This document shows positions 45,893 to 54,615 of a stretch of 64,000 nucleotides of DNA, one piece after another. The stretch is from assembly GCA_018241425.1 (NCBI GenBank), contig JAFEDU010000010.1:1-64000 (forward strand), in the 5' to 3' direction. The stretch comes from Pseudomonadota bacterium. Lineage in GTDB: Bacteria > Pseudomonadota > Gammaproteobacteria > Steroidobacterales > Steroidobacteraceae. A program made the position numbers and the translations under genes. The notes beneath the pieces are model-generated. The model was given only the letters and a program-made list of their open reading frames with translations, had not been told where the DNA came from and did no database searches. Each line of letters opens with the position of its first letter. The first letter of the stretch is position 1.

Positions 45893-46402
45893 TCAGGCGG
45901 TCGCGGCCTTCTTGCGGGTGCGCTTCTTGGGCGCAGCCTCCGCGGCGGCCTCGGCCTCGGGCTTTGCCTTGGACTTGGCCGGTGCCTTGGCCTTCTTGGC
46001 CGCCTTCTTCTTGCCGTCGGTGGGCTCCTCGGCGGCCACGGCGGCAGGCCCGTCGACCAGCTGCATCAGCGCCATCGGGGCGTTGTCGCCCGGGCGCGGC
46101 AGCATGCGCAGGATGCGGGTATAGCCACCCGGGCGCGCCTTGAAGCGGGGCCCCAGGTCCGCGAACAGCTTCTCCACCACCTCCGCATCGCGCAGGCGCG
46201 AGAAGGCCACGCGGCGGTTGGCCTCGCTGTCGGTCTTGGCGAGGGTGATGAAGGGCTCGACCACGCGCCGCAGCTCCTTGGCCTTCGGCAGGGTCGTGCG
46301 GATGGTCTCGTGCTTGAGCAGCGAGACGGACATGTTGCGCATGAGCGCGTGCCGGTGCGAGCTGTTACGCGACAGCTGGCGGCCGGAGAGTTGGTGACGC
46401 AT
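45893..46402 (-). CDS. rplQ: 50S ribosomal protein L17
   Basis: 169 residues. The canonical core ends near 120 (MRHQLSGRQLSRNSSHRHAL, MRNMSVSLLKHETIRTTLPK, ARPGGYTRILRMLPRPGD). About 45 further residues are Lys/Ala-rich (KKKAAKKAKAPAKSKAK), a basic tail absent from E. coli L17 (127 residues) but common in some lineages. Last gene of the alpha operon, after rpoA. Confidence 0.97.
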   Translation of the reverse strand: MRHQLSGRQLSRNSSHRHALMRNMSVSLLKHETIRTTLPKAKELRRVVEPFITLAKTDSEANRRVAFSRLRDAEVVEKLFADLGPRFKARPGGYTRILRMLPRPGDNAPMALMQLVDGPAAVAAEEPTDGKKKAAKKAKAPAKSKAKPEAEAAAEAAPKKRTRKKAATA

Positions 46403-46427
46403 GGCTAGACCCTTCGCTTCCTAACAC

Positions 46428-46485
46428 ACTTCCCGCGCGCGGGAAGTTCCGCGGGCCATCCGCCTGATCCAGGCGGACGGCCCGC
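46428..46485 (-). other. Two consecutive hairpins between rpoA and rplQ
   Basis: ACTTCCCGC/GCGGGAAGT (46428-46447) and a larger GCGGGCC...TCCGCCT/AGGCGGA...GGCCCGC (46451-46485) fill most of the 92-base gap. They lack T tracts. They may be mRNA-stability or partial-termination structures that set rplQ output. Confidence 0.45.
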
Positions 46486-46494
46486 GCATTCCGA

Positions 46495-47499
46495 TCAGAT
46501 GATTTCGCGCTCGTCGTCGTGCTTGAGACCCGCCGGCGGCCAGCCGTCCAGGCGCATGCCCAGCATCAGGCCGTGGCTCTGCAGCACTTCCTTGATCTCG
46601 GTGAGCGACTTCTTGCCGAGGTTCGGGGTGCGCAGCAGCTCGACCTCGGTGCGCTGCACCAGGTCGCCGATGTAGTGGATGTTCTCGGCCTTGAGGCAGT
46701 TGGCACTGCGCACGGTGAGCTCGAGCTCGTCCACGGGACGCAGCAGGATCGGGTCGAACTGCATCTCGGAGACCTTGGCGGTGCTCTCCTCCTCGCCCTG
46801 CAGGTCCACGAACACCGACAGCTGGTCCTTGAGGATGCTGCCGGCGCGGCGGATGGCTTCCTCCGCGTCGATCGTGCCGTTGGTCTCGATGTCGATGACC
46901 AGCTTGTCGAGGTCGGTGCGCTGCTCGACGCGCGCCGCATCGACCGAGTAGGTCACGCGCCGCACGGGCGAGAACGAGGCGTCCAGCTGCAGGCGGCCGA
47001 TCGGGCGCGTCTGCTCCTCGAAGGCCACGCGCGAAGCCGCCGGGCGGTAGCCGCGGCCGCGCTCAACCCGCAGCGTCATGGACAGCTCGCCGGCCTTGGT
47101 GAGGTTGGCGATCACCAGGTCCGGGTTCACGACCTCGATGTCGTGGTCGGTCTGGATGTCGCCGGCGGTCACCGGTCCGGGGCCCTTCTTGTGCAGGCGC
47201 AGCTCGGCCGAATCGCGCGAGTGCATCTTCAGGGCAACGGACTTGAGGTTCAGCAGGATGTCGACCACGTCCTCCTGCACACCCTCGATGGAGGTGTACT
47301 CGTGCAGCACGCCGTCGATCTCGACCTCGGTAATGGCCGCTCCCGGCATGGACGACAGCAGTACGCGGCGCAGCGCGTTGCCGAGCGTATGGCCGAAGCC
47401 GCGCTCGAACGGCTCGATCACGACGCGCGCCTGGCGCGGGGCGACCGGCTGCACCTTCACTACACGGGGTCTCAGGAACTCGCTTACAGAACCCTGCAT
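46495..47499 (-). CDS. rpoA: RNA polymerase alpha subunit
   Basis: 334 residues (E. coli 329). The N-terminal assembly domain includes PFERGFGHTLGNALRRVLLS and EYTSIEGVQEDVVDILLNLK. The C-terminal UP-element-binding domain begins near 250 with the segment LTVRSANCLKAENIHYIGDL and TPNLGKKSLTEIKEVLQSHG. Lies between rpsD and rplQ in the usual alpha-operon order rpsM-rpsK-rpsD-rpoA-rplQ. Confidence 0.99.
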   Translation of the reverse strand: MQGSVSEFLRPRVVKVQPVAPRQARVVIEPFERGFGHTLGNALRRVLLSSMPGAAITEVEIDGVLHEYTSIEGVQEDVVDILLNLKSVALKMHSRDSAELRLHKKGPGPVTAGDIQTDHDIEVVNPDLVIANLTKAGELSMTLRVERGRGYRPAASRVAFEEQTRPIGRLQLDASFSPVRRVTYSVDAARVEQRTDLDKLVIDIETNGTIDAEEAIRRAGSILKDQLSVFVDLQGEEESTAKVSEMQFDPILLRPVDELELTVRSANCLKAENIHYIGDLVQRTEVELLRTPNLGKKSLTEIKEVLQSHGLMLGMRLDGWPPAGLKHDDEREII

Positions 47500-47594
47500 T
47501 GCAGTCTCACCTTGCCGGATCGGGCCCGGCTTAAGAAAAACACGGTAGGACCCGTCGAAATGGGGGCAAATCCCCCCAAATCAAGCGGATACGA

Positions 47595-48218
47595 TTACTT
47601 CGAATAGAGCTCGACGACCAGGTTCTCGTTGATGTCCGGGAGCACGTCGTCACGTCCCGGGGCGGACTTGAACGTGCCGCGGAACTCCCCGGCGTTCACG
47701 TCCACCCAGTCCGGCAGGCCCACCTGGGCGGCGACGCCCATGGCGCTCTGGATGCGCAGCTGCTTGCGCGCCTTCTCGCGCACCTGCACCACGTCCCCGG
47801 CCTTCACCTGGTAGGAGGCGATGGTCACCGGCTTTTCGTTGACGCTGATCGACTTGTGGCTCACCAGCTGGCGCGCCTCGGCGCGCGTTGCGGCGAAGCC
47901 CATGCGGTACACCACGTTGTCGAGGCGGCACTCGAGCAGGCGCAGCAGGTTCTCACCCGTGGCACCGGTGCGGCGCGCGGCCTCGGTGTAGTAGTTGCCG
48001 AACTGGCGCTCGAGCACGCCGTACATGCGGCGCAGCTTCTGCTTCTCGCGCAGCTGCAGACCGTAGTCCGACAGGCGCTGGCGGCGCTCACCCTTGATGC
48101 CCCCCGGGGGCACGGTGAACTTGCACTTGTTCTCGAGCGGCTTGACACCCGACTTGAGGAAAAGGTCCGTGCCCTCGCGACGGGCGAGCTTGCACTTGGG
48201 GCCGACGTAACGCGCCAT
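47595..48218 (-). CDS. rpsD: 30S ribosomal protein S4
   Basis: 207 residues. S4 nucleates 30S assembly and in E. coli represses the alpha operon. The N-terminus MARYVGPKCKLARREGTDLF is canonical; the S4 RNA-binding fold is in LDNVVYRMGFAATRAEARQL and VSHKSISVNEKPVTIASYQV. No zinc-binding cysteine cluster. ATG at 48218 is chosen over an upstream extension to 48266. Confidence 0.98.
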   Translation of the reverse strand: MARYVGPKCKLARREGTDLFLKSGVKPLENKCKFTVPPGGIKGERRQRLSDYGLQLREKQKLRRMYGVLERQFGNYYTEAARRTGATGENLLRLLECRLDNVVYRMGFAATRAEARQLVSHKSISVNEKPVTIASYQVKAGDVVQVREKARKQLRIQSAMGVAAQVGLPDWVDVNAGEFRGTFKSAPGRDDVLPDINENLVVELYSK

Positions 48219-48235
48219 AGAGTCCTCTTGAGCCT

Positions 48236-48673
48236 TTAAACGCGACGCTTCTTCGGCGGACGGCACCCGTTATGCGGGATCGGCGTCACGTCGGAGATGC
48301 TGGTGATCTTCAGTCCACAGTTGTTCAGCGCCCGCACCGCGGACTCGCGTCCCGGTCCCGGACCGCCCACGCGCACTTCCACGTTCTTCACGCCGTGCTC
48401 CTGCGCGGCGTTCCCGGCCTTCTCGGCCGCCACCTGGGCGGCGAACGGCGTCGACTTGCGCGAGCCGCGGAAGCCGCAGCCGCCCGAAGTTGCCCAGGAG
48501 AGCGTATTCCCCTGGCGGTCGGTGATCGTGATGATCGTGTTGTTGAAGGAGGCGTGCACGTGCGCGATCGCATCGAGCACGTTCTTGCGCGCCTTCTTCG
48601 GCTTCTTCGCGCCACCGGCTGCGGCCGGGGCGGCGGCGCTGGCAGCGCCCTGCTTTGCTTTCTCTTCAGCCAT
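48236..48673 (-). CDS. rpsK: 30S ribosomal protein S11
   Basis: 145 residues, about 16 more than E. coli S11 because of an alanine/lysine-rich N-terminal stretch (KQGAASAAAPAAAGGAKKPK). The core is canonical: AHVHASFNNTIITITDRQGN, GFRGSRKSTPFAAQVAAEKA and the C-terminal DVTPIPHNGCRPPKKRRV. Second gene of the alpha operon. Confidence 0.98.
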   Translation of the reverse strand: MAEEKAKQGAASAAAPAAAGGAKKPKKARKNVLDAIAHVHASFNNTIITITDRQGNTLSWATSGGCGFRGSRKSTPFAAQVAAEKAGNAAQEHGVKNVEVRVGGPGPGRESAVRALNNCGLKITSISDVTPIPHNGCRPPKKRRV

Positions 48674-48686
48674 GTCTTTCTAAGCC

Positions 48687-49067
48687 TTATGCCTTTCCAG
48701 GAGGTGCGTTCAGCTTCACCGCCTGCTTGCGCGGCCCCTTGCGGGTGCGCGCGTTGGTGCGCGTGCGCTGGCCGCGCACCGGGAGCCCGCGGCGGTGACG
48801 CAGACCGCGCCAGGTGCCGAGGTCCATGAGGCGCTTGATGTTCATGGACACCTCGCGCCTGAGGTCGCCCTCGACCGCGAACTTGGCGATCTGCGAACGG
48901 ATCGCGTTCACCTCGGCCTCGGTGAGGTCCTTCACCTTGGTCGTGGGGGCGACGCCCGCCGCCTCGCAGGCCGCGCGTGCACGCGTGCGGCCCACGCCGT
49001 AGATCTGCGTGAGCCCGATCCACACGTGCTTGTTCATCGGGATGTTGATGCCGGCAATACGTGCCAT
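48687..49067 (-). CDS. rpsM: 30S ribosomal protein S13
   Basis: 126 residues (E. coli 118). MARIAGINIPMNKHVWIGLT at the N-terminus and GTWRGLRHRRGLPVRGQRTR near the C-terminus, with the basic tail that reaches the P site. It starts 12 bases after the end of rpmJ and begins the alpha operon. Confidence 0.98.
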   Translation of the reverse strand: MARIAGINIPMNKHVWIGLTQIYGVGRTRARAACEAAGVAPTTKVKDLTEAEVNAIRSQIAKFAVEGDLRREVSMNIKRLMDLGTWRGLRHRRGLPVRGQRTRTNARTRKGPRKQAVKLNAPPGKA

Positions 49068-49079
49068 GACTTTGTTACC

Positions 49080-49193
49080 TCAACCCTGGCGCTGCTTGTG
49101 ACGCGGGTCCGAGCAGATGACGTAGACCACGCGGCGGCGGCGCACGATCTTGCAGTTCTTGCAGATCTTCTTGACCGACGGACGAACTTTCAT
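49080..49193 (-). CDS. rpmJ: 50S ribosomal protein L36 (zinc form)
   Basis: 37 residues, zinc-containing C+ form: cysteines in SVKKICKNCKIVRRRRVVYV, a third cysteine in YVICSDPRHK and a histidine after it complete the zinc ribbon. ATG at 49193 overlaps the secY stop by four bases. The two-gene secY-rpmJ end of the spc operon is the normal order. Confidence 0.96.
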   Translation of the reverse strand: MKVRPSVKKICKNCKIVRRRRVVYVICSDPRHKQRQG

Positions 49194-50542
49194 GATTGAC
49201 CACCTGAACCGGGACGGCCGGAGCCGAGCAGGTTCGCCTTCTTGAGAAGTCCCGGGTACTGACTCGACATCATGTGAGCGTTCAGCTGCGATATGAAGTC
49301 CATCACCACCACGACGACGATAAGGAGCGAGGTGCCGCCGAAATGGAACGGCACTCCCTTCCACGAAACCAGGATCTCCGGCAGCAGGCACACCGCGGTC
49401 ACGTAGAGCGCGCCCCAGAGGGTCAGACGCGTCAGCACCGCGTCGATGTATTCGGCCGTCTGCTGCCCCGGGCGGATGCCGCGCACGAAGGCGCCGGACT
49501 TCTTCAGGTTCTCGGCCGTGTCGCGGGCGTTGAACACCAGCGCGGTGTAGAAGAAGCAGAAGAAGACGATGAGGCCGGCGTAGATCACCAGGTGCAACGG
49601 CTGGCCGTACCCTAAGGCCGCGGCCACGTTCTGCATGAAGGTGGCGAAGCGGCTGCTCGAGCCGGTGCCCGCAAAGCTCGCCAGCGTCGCCGGGAACAAC
49701 AGCAGCGAGGAGGCGAAGATCGGCGGGATCACGCCCGACATGTTGAGCTTGAACGGCAGGTGGCTGGTCTGGCCCGCGTACATGCGGCGGCCCACCTGGC
49801 GCTTGGCGTAGTCGACCGGGATGCGGCGCTGGGCACGCTCGACGTACACCACGAAGTAGGTGGTGGCGATGACGAGCAGCAGCACCACCAGGGCCACCGG
49901 GCCCTGCATCTCGCCGTTGGACACCGACTCCACCGTGTTGCCGACCGCGCCCGGCAGGCCCGCGACGATGCCGGAGAGGATGATCATCGAGATGCCGTTG
50001 CCGATGCCGCGCTCGGTGATCTGCTCGCCCAGCCACATGAGGAACATGGTCCCCGTGGTCATGGTGATGGTCGCGGTCAGGAGGAACGGCCAGCCGTGCA
50101 CGAGCGTGAGCCCGCCCTTGTCCAGCGCGCCGGCGGCGGCGAAGGACTGCACCAGCGCAAGCGCCACCGTGCCGTAGCGGGTGTACTGGGTGATCTTGCG
50201 CCGCCCGGACTCGCCTTCCTTGCGCAGCTCCATGAGCGTCGGCACCACCATCGACATCATCTGGATGATGATCGAGGCGGAGATGTAGGGCATGACGCCC
50301 ATGGCGAAGATCGACAGGCGCGACAGCGCACCGCCGGCGAACATGTTGAGGATGCCGAAGATGGTGTTCGAGCGGTCCCCGAAGAAGCGCGCGACTTCCG
50401 CCGGGTTGATGCCCGGCACCGGGATGAAGGTCCCGATGCGGTAGACGATCAGCGCGCCCAAGAGGAACAGCAGGCGGCCGCGCAGCTCGCTCGAGCGCGC
50501 CACCTCGCTGAAGGACGTCGTGTTGCTGACCGTCGTGGCCAT
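49190..50542 (-). CDS. secY: SecY translocon subunit
   Basis: 450 residues with ten membrane helices. SecY forms the protein-conducting channel with SecE and SecG. Typical segments: LLFLLGALIVYRIGTFIPVP near TM1, FGILNMFAGGALSRLSIFAM as plug region, and TRYGTVALALVQSFAAAGAL. Cytoplasmic loop near 350 has NLKKSGAFVRGIRPGQQTAE. Overlaps rplO by one base and rpmJ by four. Confidence 0.98.
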   Translation of the reverse strand: MATTVSNTTSFSEVARSSELRGRLLFLLGALIVYRIGTFIPVPGINPAEVARFFGDRSNTIFGILNMFAGGALSRLSIFAMGVMPYISASIIIQMMSMVVPTLMELRKEGESGRRKITQYTRYGTVALALVQSFAAAGALDKGGLTLVHGWPFLLTATITMTTGTMFLMWLGEQITERGIGNGISMIILSGIVAGLPGAVGNTVESVSNGEMQGPVALVVLLLVIATTYFVVYVERAQRRIPVDYAKRQVGRRMYAGQTSHLPFKLNMSGVIPPIFASSLLLFPATLASFAGTGSSSRFATFMQNVAAALGYGQPLHLVIYAGLIVFFCFFYTALVFNARDTAENLKKSGAFVRGIRPGQQTAEYIDAVLTRLTLWGALYVTAVCLLPEILVSWKGVPFHFGGTSLLIVVVVVMDFISQLNAHMMSSQYPGLLKKANLLGSGRPGSGGQS

Positions 50543-50976
50543 TATTCCTCGATCTTGCCGCCGGCCGCCTCGATGGCCGCCCGTGCACCCTTGGTGACCT
50601 TGACGCCCTTGAGCGTCACGGCCTTCTTGATCTCGCCCGACAGCACCACCTTGGCCTGCTCGGTACCGACCGGCACGACCTGGGCCTTGATGAGGGCGGC
50701 GAGGTCGACGACCGCGCCCTCGACCTTGCCGAGCTCGGACAGGCGCACTTCGGCGCGCGAGTGCTTGATGGCCGAGCGGAACCCGACCTTAGGCATGCGG
50801 CGCTGGATGGGCATCTGACCGCCCTCGAAGCCGACCTTGTGGTAGCCGCCCTTGCGCGCGCGCTGGCCCTTGGTGCCGCGGCCGCAGGTCTTGCCCTGGC
50901 CGGCGGAGGCCCCGCGGCCGACGCGCAGTCGCGGCCGGCGTGCCCCGGGGGAGGGTTTGAGTGTGTTCAGTCGCAT
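50542..50976 (-). CDS. rplO: 50S ribosomal protein L15
   Basis: 144 residues, same as E. coli. The N-terminal MRLNTLKPSPGARRPRLRVG and GQGKTCGRGTKGQRARKGGY glycine/arginine-rich extension penetrates 23S rRNA. The C-terminal domain ends GVKVTKGARAAIEAAGGKIE. Between rpmD and secY. Confidence 0.98.
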   Translation of the reverse strand: MRLNTLKPSPGARRPRLRVGRGASAGQGKTCGRGTKGQRARKGGYHKVGFEGGQMPIQRRMPKVGFRSAIKHSRAEVRLSELGKVEGAVVDLAALIKAQVVPVGTEQAKVVLSGEIKKAVTLKGVKVTKGARAAIEAAGGKIEE

Positions 50977-50981
50977 AGCTC

Positions 50982-51173
50982 TCAGGCGCCCTTCTCTTCG
51001 ATGCGCAGCAGGTGCACGGCCGCATTGATCATGCCGCGGTTCTCGCGCGTGTCCTTCACGGTCACCGTCTGGTGGATACGCTTAAGACCCAGCCCCCGCG
51101 CGGAGGCCTGGATGTTCTTCAGCTGCCCCGCGAGGCTCTTCACCAGCGTTACTTGGATGTCTTTACCGGCCAT
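50982..51173 (-). CDS. rpmD: 50S ribosomal protein L30
   Basis: 63 residues. IQVTLVKSLAGQLKNIQASA and RGLGLKRIHQTVTVKDTREN give the L30 fold. ATG at 51173 is the true start; a longer frame upstream is rpsE in another frame. Five bases after rpsE. Confidence 0.97.
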   Translation of the reverse strand: MAGKDIQVTLVKSLAGQLKNIQASARGLGLKRIHQTVTVKDTRENRGMINAAVHLLRIEEKGA

Positions 51174-51178
51174 GGCGT

Positions 51179-51685
51179 TCAACCCGTGATCTCGTCCAGC
51201 GTCTTGCCACGCTTGGCGGCGATCTCCTCCGGCGAGCGGATCTTGGAGAGCGCATCGATGGTCGCGCGCACCACGTTGATTGGGTTGCGCGAGCCGTAGC
51301 TCTTGGCGAGCACGTTGCGCACCCCGGCGCACTCGAGCACCGCGCGCATGCCGCCGCCGGCGATGACTCCGGTACCGTCGGAGGCCGGCTGCATGTAGAC
51401 GCGCGTGGCGCCATGGTTGCCGGTCACCGCGTAGTGCAGCGAGTCGTTGCGCAGCGCCACGTTGATCAGGTTCTTGCGGGCCGCCGTCATGGCCTTAGAG
51501 ATCGCCACCGGCACCTCGCGTGCCTTGCCGAACCCGTAGCCGACGCGGCCGGAGGTGTCCCCGACCACGGTGAGCGCGGTGAAGCCGAACTGCCGGCCGC
51601 CCTTGACCACCTTGGCGGTACGGTTGACGGCCACGAGCTTCTCGACGAACTCGTCGGCCGGCTGGCCCTTCTCAGGTCTTGCCAT
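51179..51685 (-). CDS. rpsE: 30S ribosomal protein S5
   Basis: 168 residues (E. coli 167). EFVEKLVAVNRTAKVVKGGR and QFGFTALTVVGDTSGRVGYG form the double-stranded-RNA-binding fold; the spectinomycin-site loop is in the first part. The C-terminal half has AGGGMRAVLECAGVRNVLAK. Between rplR and rpmD. Confidence 0.98.
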   Translation of the reverse strand: MARPEKGQPADEFVEKLVAVNRTAKVVKGGRQFGFTALTVVGDTSGRVGYGFGKAREVPVAISKAMTAARKNLINVALRNDSLHYAVTGNHGATRVYMQPASDGTGVIAGGGMRAVLECAGVRNVLAKSYGSRNPINVVRATIDALSKIRSPEEIAAKRGKTLDEITG

Positions 51686-51699
51686 ATATGTGCCTTTGC

Positions 51700-52059
51700 C
51701 TAGAACTCAAGACCCGCTTCGCGGGCCGCATCCGCGAGCGCCTTCACGCGCCCGTGGAACTGGAATCCGGACCGGTCGAACGCCACCTTGCTGACGCCGG
51801 CCGCCTTGGTGCGCTCGGCGATCGCCTTGCCGACCGCCTTGGCCGCCGCCACGTTGCCGGTGCCCTTGAGCCCGGCACGGACCGCTTCCTGGGTGGTGGA
51901 GGCCGCCGCGATGACCTTGCCGCCCTCGGCGTCGGTCACCTGCGCGTAGATGTGGCTCGCCGTGCGGTGCACGGTGAGGCGCGCGACCCCCAGCTCGCGG
52001 ATGTGGGCGCGGCTCTTCACGGCGCGGCGCAGGCGCCGCTGCTTCTTCGTGATGATCAT
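51700..52059 (-). CDS. rplR: 50S ribosomal protein L18
   Basis: 119 residues. Binds 5S rRNA. RRLRRAVKSRAHIRELGVAR, LTVHRTASHIYAQVTDAEGG and the terminal FHGRVKALADAAREAGLEF are canonical. Overlaps rplF by four bases. Confidence 0.98.
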   Translation of the reverse strand: MIITKKQRRLRRAVKSRAHIRELGVARLTVHRTASHIYAQVTDAEGGKVIAAASTTQEAVRAGLKGTGNVAAAKAVGKAIAERTKAAGVSKVAFDRSGFQFHGRVKALADAAREAGLEF

Positions 52060-52586
52060 TTCTTCTTCCCCTCTTTCAGGGAAATCTGCTCATTGGCATA
52101 GCGCACGCCCTTGCCCTTGTAGGGCTCCGGCGGGCGGATGTCGCGGATCTCGGCGGCGATCTGGCCGACCTTCTGCACGTCGATGCCCTTGATCACGATT
52201 TCGGTCTGGCTCGGGGTCTCGATGCTGATGCCTTCCGGGATCGGCACGTTGACCGGGTGCGAGAAGCCCAGCGTCAGGTTGAGGCTCTTGCCCTGCACGG
52301 CGGCGCGGAAGCCCACGCCGACCAGCTCGAGCTTCTTCTCGTAGCCCTTGGTGACGCCCTGCACCATGTTGGCGAGGTGCGCGCGCGTGGCGCCGGCCTG
52401 GGTCCGGGCCTGGCCCGGGTCGGTGAACTTGACCTCGAGCTTCTTGTCCTTCTCGGTCACGGTCACGCCGGTGACCAGGGGCAGGCTGAGTGAGCCCTTC
52501 GCGCCCTTGATCGTGATCTGGCTCGCGGCGATGGTGGCGGTGACGCCCGAAGGCAGATCGACCGGTGCTTTGGCAATTCTGGACAT
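52056..52586 (-). CDS. rplF: 50S ribosomal protein L6
   Basis: 176 residues, as in E. coli. MSRIAKAPVDLPSGVTATIA at the start and VNVPIPEGISIETPSQTEIV then IRDIRPPEPYKGKGVRYANE near the end, the conserved L6 signature. Between rpsH and rplR. Confidence 0.98.
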   Translation of the reverse strand: MSRIAKAPVDLPSGVTATIAASQITIKGAKGSLSLPLVTGVTVTEKDKKLEVKFTDPGQARTQAGATRAHLANMVQGVTKGYEKKLELVGVGFRAAVQGKSLNLTLGFSHPVNVPIPEGISIETPSQTEIVIKGIDVQKVGQIAAEIRDIRPPEPYKGKGVRYANEQISLKEGKKK

Positions 52587-52611
52587 GTCGGTGTCTCTTG
52601 CGCTTGCGGCC

Positions 52612-53007
52612 TTAGGCGACGATGCAGAGCACTTCGCCGCCCTGCCCGCTCGCGCGTGCCTGCTTGTCCGTCATCACGCCCTTGGGCGTGGAGACGATCA
52701 CGGTGCCCATGCCGCCCAGGACCTTGGGCAGCTCGTCCTTGCCGCGGTAGATGCGTAAGCCCGGGCGGCTGACGCGCTCGAGGCGGTCGATGACCGGGCG
52801 GCCCTCGTAGTACTTCAGACCGATGGTGAGGCGCGGCTTGCCGTCCTCGGCATCCAGGCGGAAGTCGGAGATGTAGCCCTCGTCCTTCAGCACCTTGACG
52901 ATCGCGGTCTTCAGCCGCGAGGAGGCCAGGTGCACCTCGGGCTTGCCCGCGGTCTGCCCGTTGCGGATGCGGGTAAGGAGGTCTGCAATGGGATCAGTCA
53001 TGCTCAT
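52612..53007 (-). CDS. rpsH: 30S ribosomal protein S8
   Basis: 131 residues. MSMTDPIADLLTRIRNGQTA begins the protein and STPKGVMTDKQARASGQGGE is the C-terminal signature. S8 binds helix 21 of 16S rRNA and represses the spc operon in E. coli. ATG at 53007; the frame upstream belongs to rpsN in another frame. Confidence 0.98.
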   Translation of the reverse strand: MSMTDPIADLLTRIRNGQTAGKPEVHLASSRLKTAIVKVLKDEGYISDFRLDAEDGKPRLTIGLKYYEGRPVIDRLERVSRPGLRIYRGKDELPKVLGGMGTVIVSTPKGVMTDKQARASGQGGEVLCIVA

Positions 53008-53017
53008 GCGGCGCCCC

Positions 53018-53323
53018 TCACCAGCTCGCCTTCGTAAGGCCCGGGATCTCGCCACGGTTGGCGACCTCGCGGATCTTCACGCGCGCGAGCCCGAACTTGC
53101 GGTACACGCCACGCGGGCGTCCCGTAATCGCACAGCGGTTGCGCTTGCGCGAGGCGCTGGCGTCACGGGGTTGCTTCTGCAGCTGCTCCTGCGCGGCCTG
53201 GCGCTCCTCGGGCGAAGTCTTGGGGCTGCGGATCAGCTCCTTGAGCTTCGCGCGCTTGGCGGCGTACTTTTTCACGATCCCGGCGCGACGCTTCTCGCGC
53301 TCGACCATGCTCGTCTTAGCCAT
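53018..53323 (-). CDS. rpsN: 30S ribosomal protein S14 (zinc-free form)
   Basis: 101 residues, the long C-minus form without zinc cysteines, as usual in gammaproteobacteria. MAKTSMVEREKRRAGIVKKY at the start and RCAITGRPRGVYRKFGLARV near the end. Between rplE and rpsH. Confidence 0.98.
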   Translation of the reverse strand: MAKTSMVEREKRRAGIVKKYAAKRAKLKELIRSPKTSPEERQAAQEQLQKQPRDASASRKRNRCAITGRPRGVYRKFGLARVKIREVANRGEIPGLTKASW

Positions 53324-53340
53324 AGACCTAGTTAGTCCTG

Positions 53341-53880
53341 TTACTTCCGGAACGGGAAGTTGAATGCCTCGAGCAACGCTCGGCCGTGACGGTCATCTTT
53401 CGCCGTCGTAGTAATGGTGATGTCCATACCCCGGATCTGGTCGACCTGGTCGTACTGGATCTCCGGGAAGATGATCTGTTCCTTCACGCCCAGGGAGTAG
53501 TTGCCCTGGCCATCGAAGGCGCGCGGCGAGACGCCGCGGAAGTCGCGGATGCGCGGCATCGCGATCGAGATCAGCCGGTCGAGGAACTCGTACATGCGAG
53601 CCCCGCGCAGCGTCACCTTGGCGCCGATCGGCAGCCCCTGGCGGATCTTGAAGGACGCGATCGCCTTGCGGGACTTCGTGACCAGCGGCTTCTGGCCGGT
53701 GATCTTGGTGAGGTCGGCCACCGCCGCGTCCATCACCTTCTTGTCCGCGACCGCCTCGCCCACGCCCATGTTGACCGTGATCTTGCTGATGCGCGGCACC
53801 TGCATGACGTTCTCGATCTTGAGGTCCGAACGCAGCTTCGGAACGATCGTGTCGCGGTATACCTGCTGGAGTCTTGCCAT
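53341..53880 (-). CDS. rplE: 50S ribosomal protein L5
   Basis: 179 residues, as in E. coli. LKIENVMQVPRISKITVNMG, RGARMYEFLDRLISIAMPRI and GVKEQIIFPEIQYDQVDQIR are canonical. Contacts 5S rRNA and P-site tRNA. Between rplX and rpsN. Confidence 0.98.
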   Translation of the reverse strand: MARLQQVYRDTIVPKLRSDLKIENVMQVPRISKITVNMGVGEAVADKKVMDAAVADLTKITGQKPLVTKSRKAIASFKIRQGLPIGAKVTLRGARMYEFLDRLISIAMPRIRDFRGVSPRAFDGQGNYSLGVKEQIIFPEIQYDQVDQIRGMDITITTTAKDDRHGRALLEAFNFPFRK

Positions 53881-53899
53881 ATCCCACTCACTTGACGCC

Positions 53900-54217
53900 T
53901 CAGGCGTCGAGCATTTCTCCGTTCGACTTGAAGAAGCGCACGCGCTTGCCGTCCTTGAGGGTCTTGATCCCGACGCGGTCGCCCTTCTTGGCGGCCGGGT
54001 TGAAGATCGCGACCTTGGAGATCGGCAGCGGCACTTCCTTCTCGATGATGCCGCCCGGCTTGCCAGCCTGCGGGTTGCCGCGGCTGTGCTTCTTCGCCAT
54101 GTTCACGCTCTCCACCAGCACGTGGCCGGTGGGAAGCACCTGGATCACTGCGCCACGGCGGCCCTTGTCGCGCCCGGAGAGCACGATCACCTGGTCGCCC
54201 TTGCGAATCTTCTTCAT
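53900..54217 (-). CDS. rplX: 50S ribosomal protein L24
   Basis: 105 residues from ATG at 54217. KIRKGDQVIVLSGRDKGRRG is the KOW motif; GGIIEKEVPLPISKVAIFNP follows. A GTG three bases earlier could also serve. Its ATG shares a base with the rplN stop (TGATG). Confidence 0.97.
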   Translation of the reverse strand: MKKIRKGDQVIVLSGRDKGRRGAVIQVLPTGHVLVESVNMAKKHSRGNPQAGKPGGIIEKEVPLPISKVAIFNPAAKKGDRVGIKTLKDGKRVRFFKSNGEMLDA

Positions 54218-54585
54218 CACAGCACCTCGGGTGCGAGGGAGATGATCTTCATGAACTGCTGGTTGCGCAGCTCACGCGTCACGGGCCCGAAAATGCGCGT
54301 GCCGATCGGCTCGAGCTTGTTGGTCAGGAGCACGGCGGCGTTGCCGTCGAAGCGGATGAGCGAACCGTCCGGGCGGCGCACGCCCTTCTTGGTGCGCACC
54401 ACCACCGCGTCGTACACCTCGCCCTTCTTCACCTTGCCGCGCGGGATGGCGTCCTTGACGCTCACCTTGATGACGTCGCCGACGGTCGCGTAGCGCCGGC
54501 GCGTGCCGCCCAGCACCTTGATGCACATCAGGGTGCGTGCGCCGCTGTTGTCGGCGGCATTGAGCATCGTTTGCAACTGGATCAT
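54217..54585 (-). CDS. rplN: 50S ribosomal protein L14
   Basis: 122 residues. MIQLQTMLNAADNSGARTLM at the start and LEPIGTRIFGPVTRELRNQQ near the end. L14 is the docking site of RsfS, which is encoded at 16.2-16.7 kb. First gene of the spc set, after rpsQ. Confidence 0.98.
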   Translation of the reverse strand: MIQLQTMLNAADNSGARTLMCIKVLGGTRRRYATVGDVIKVSVKDAIPRGKVKKGEVYDAVVVRTKKGVRRPDGSLIRFDGNAAVLLTNKLEPIGTRIFGPVTRELRNQQFMKIISLAPEVL

Positions 54586-54615
54586 GGTTCTGTACCTGCT
54601 TCGTGCGCTCTACGC

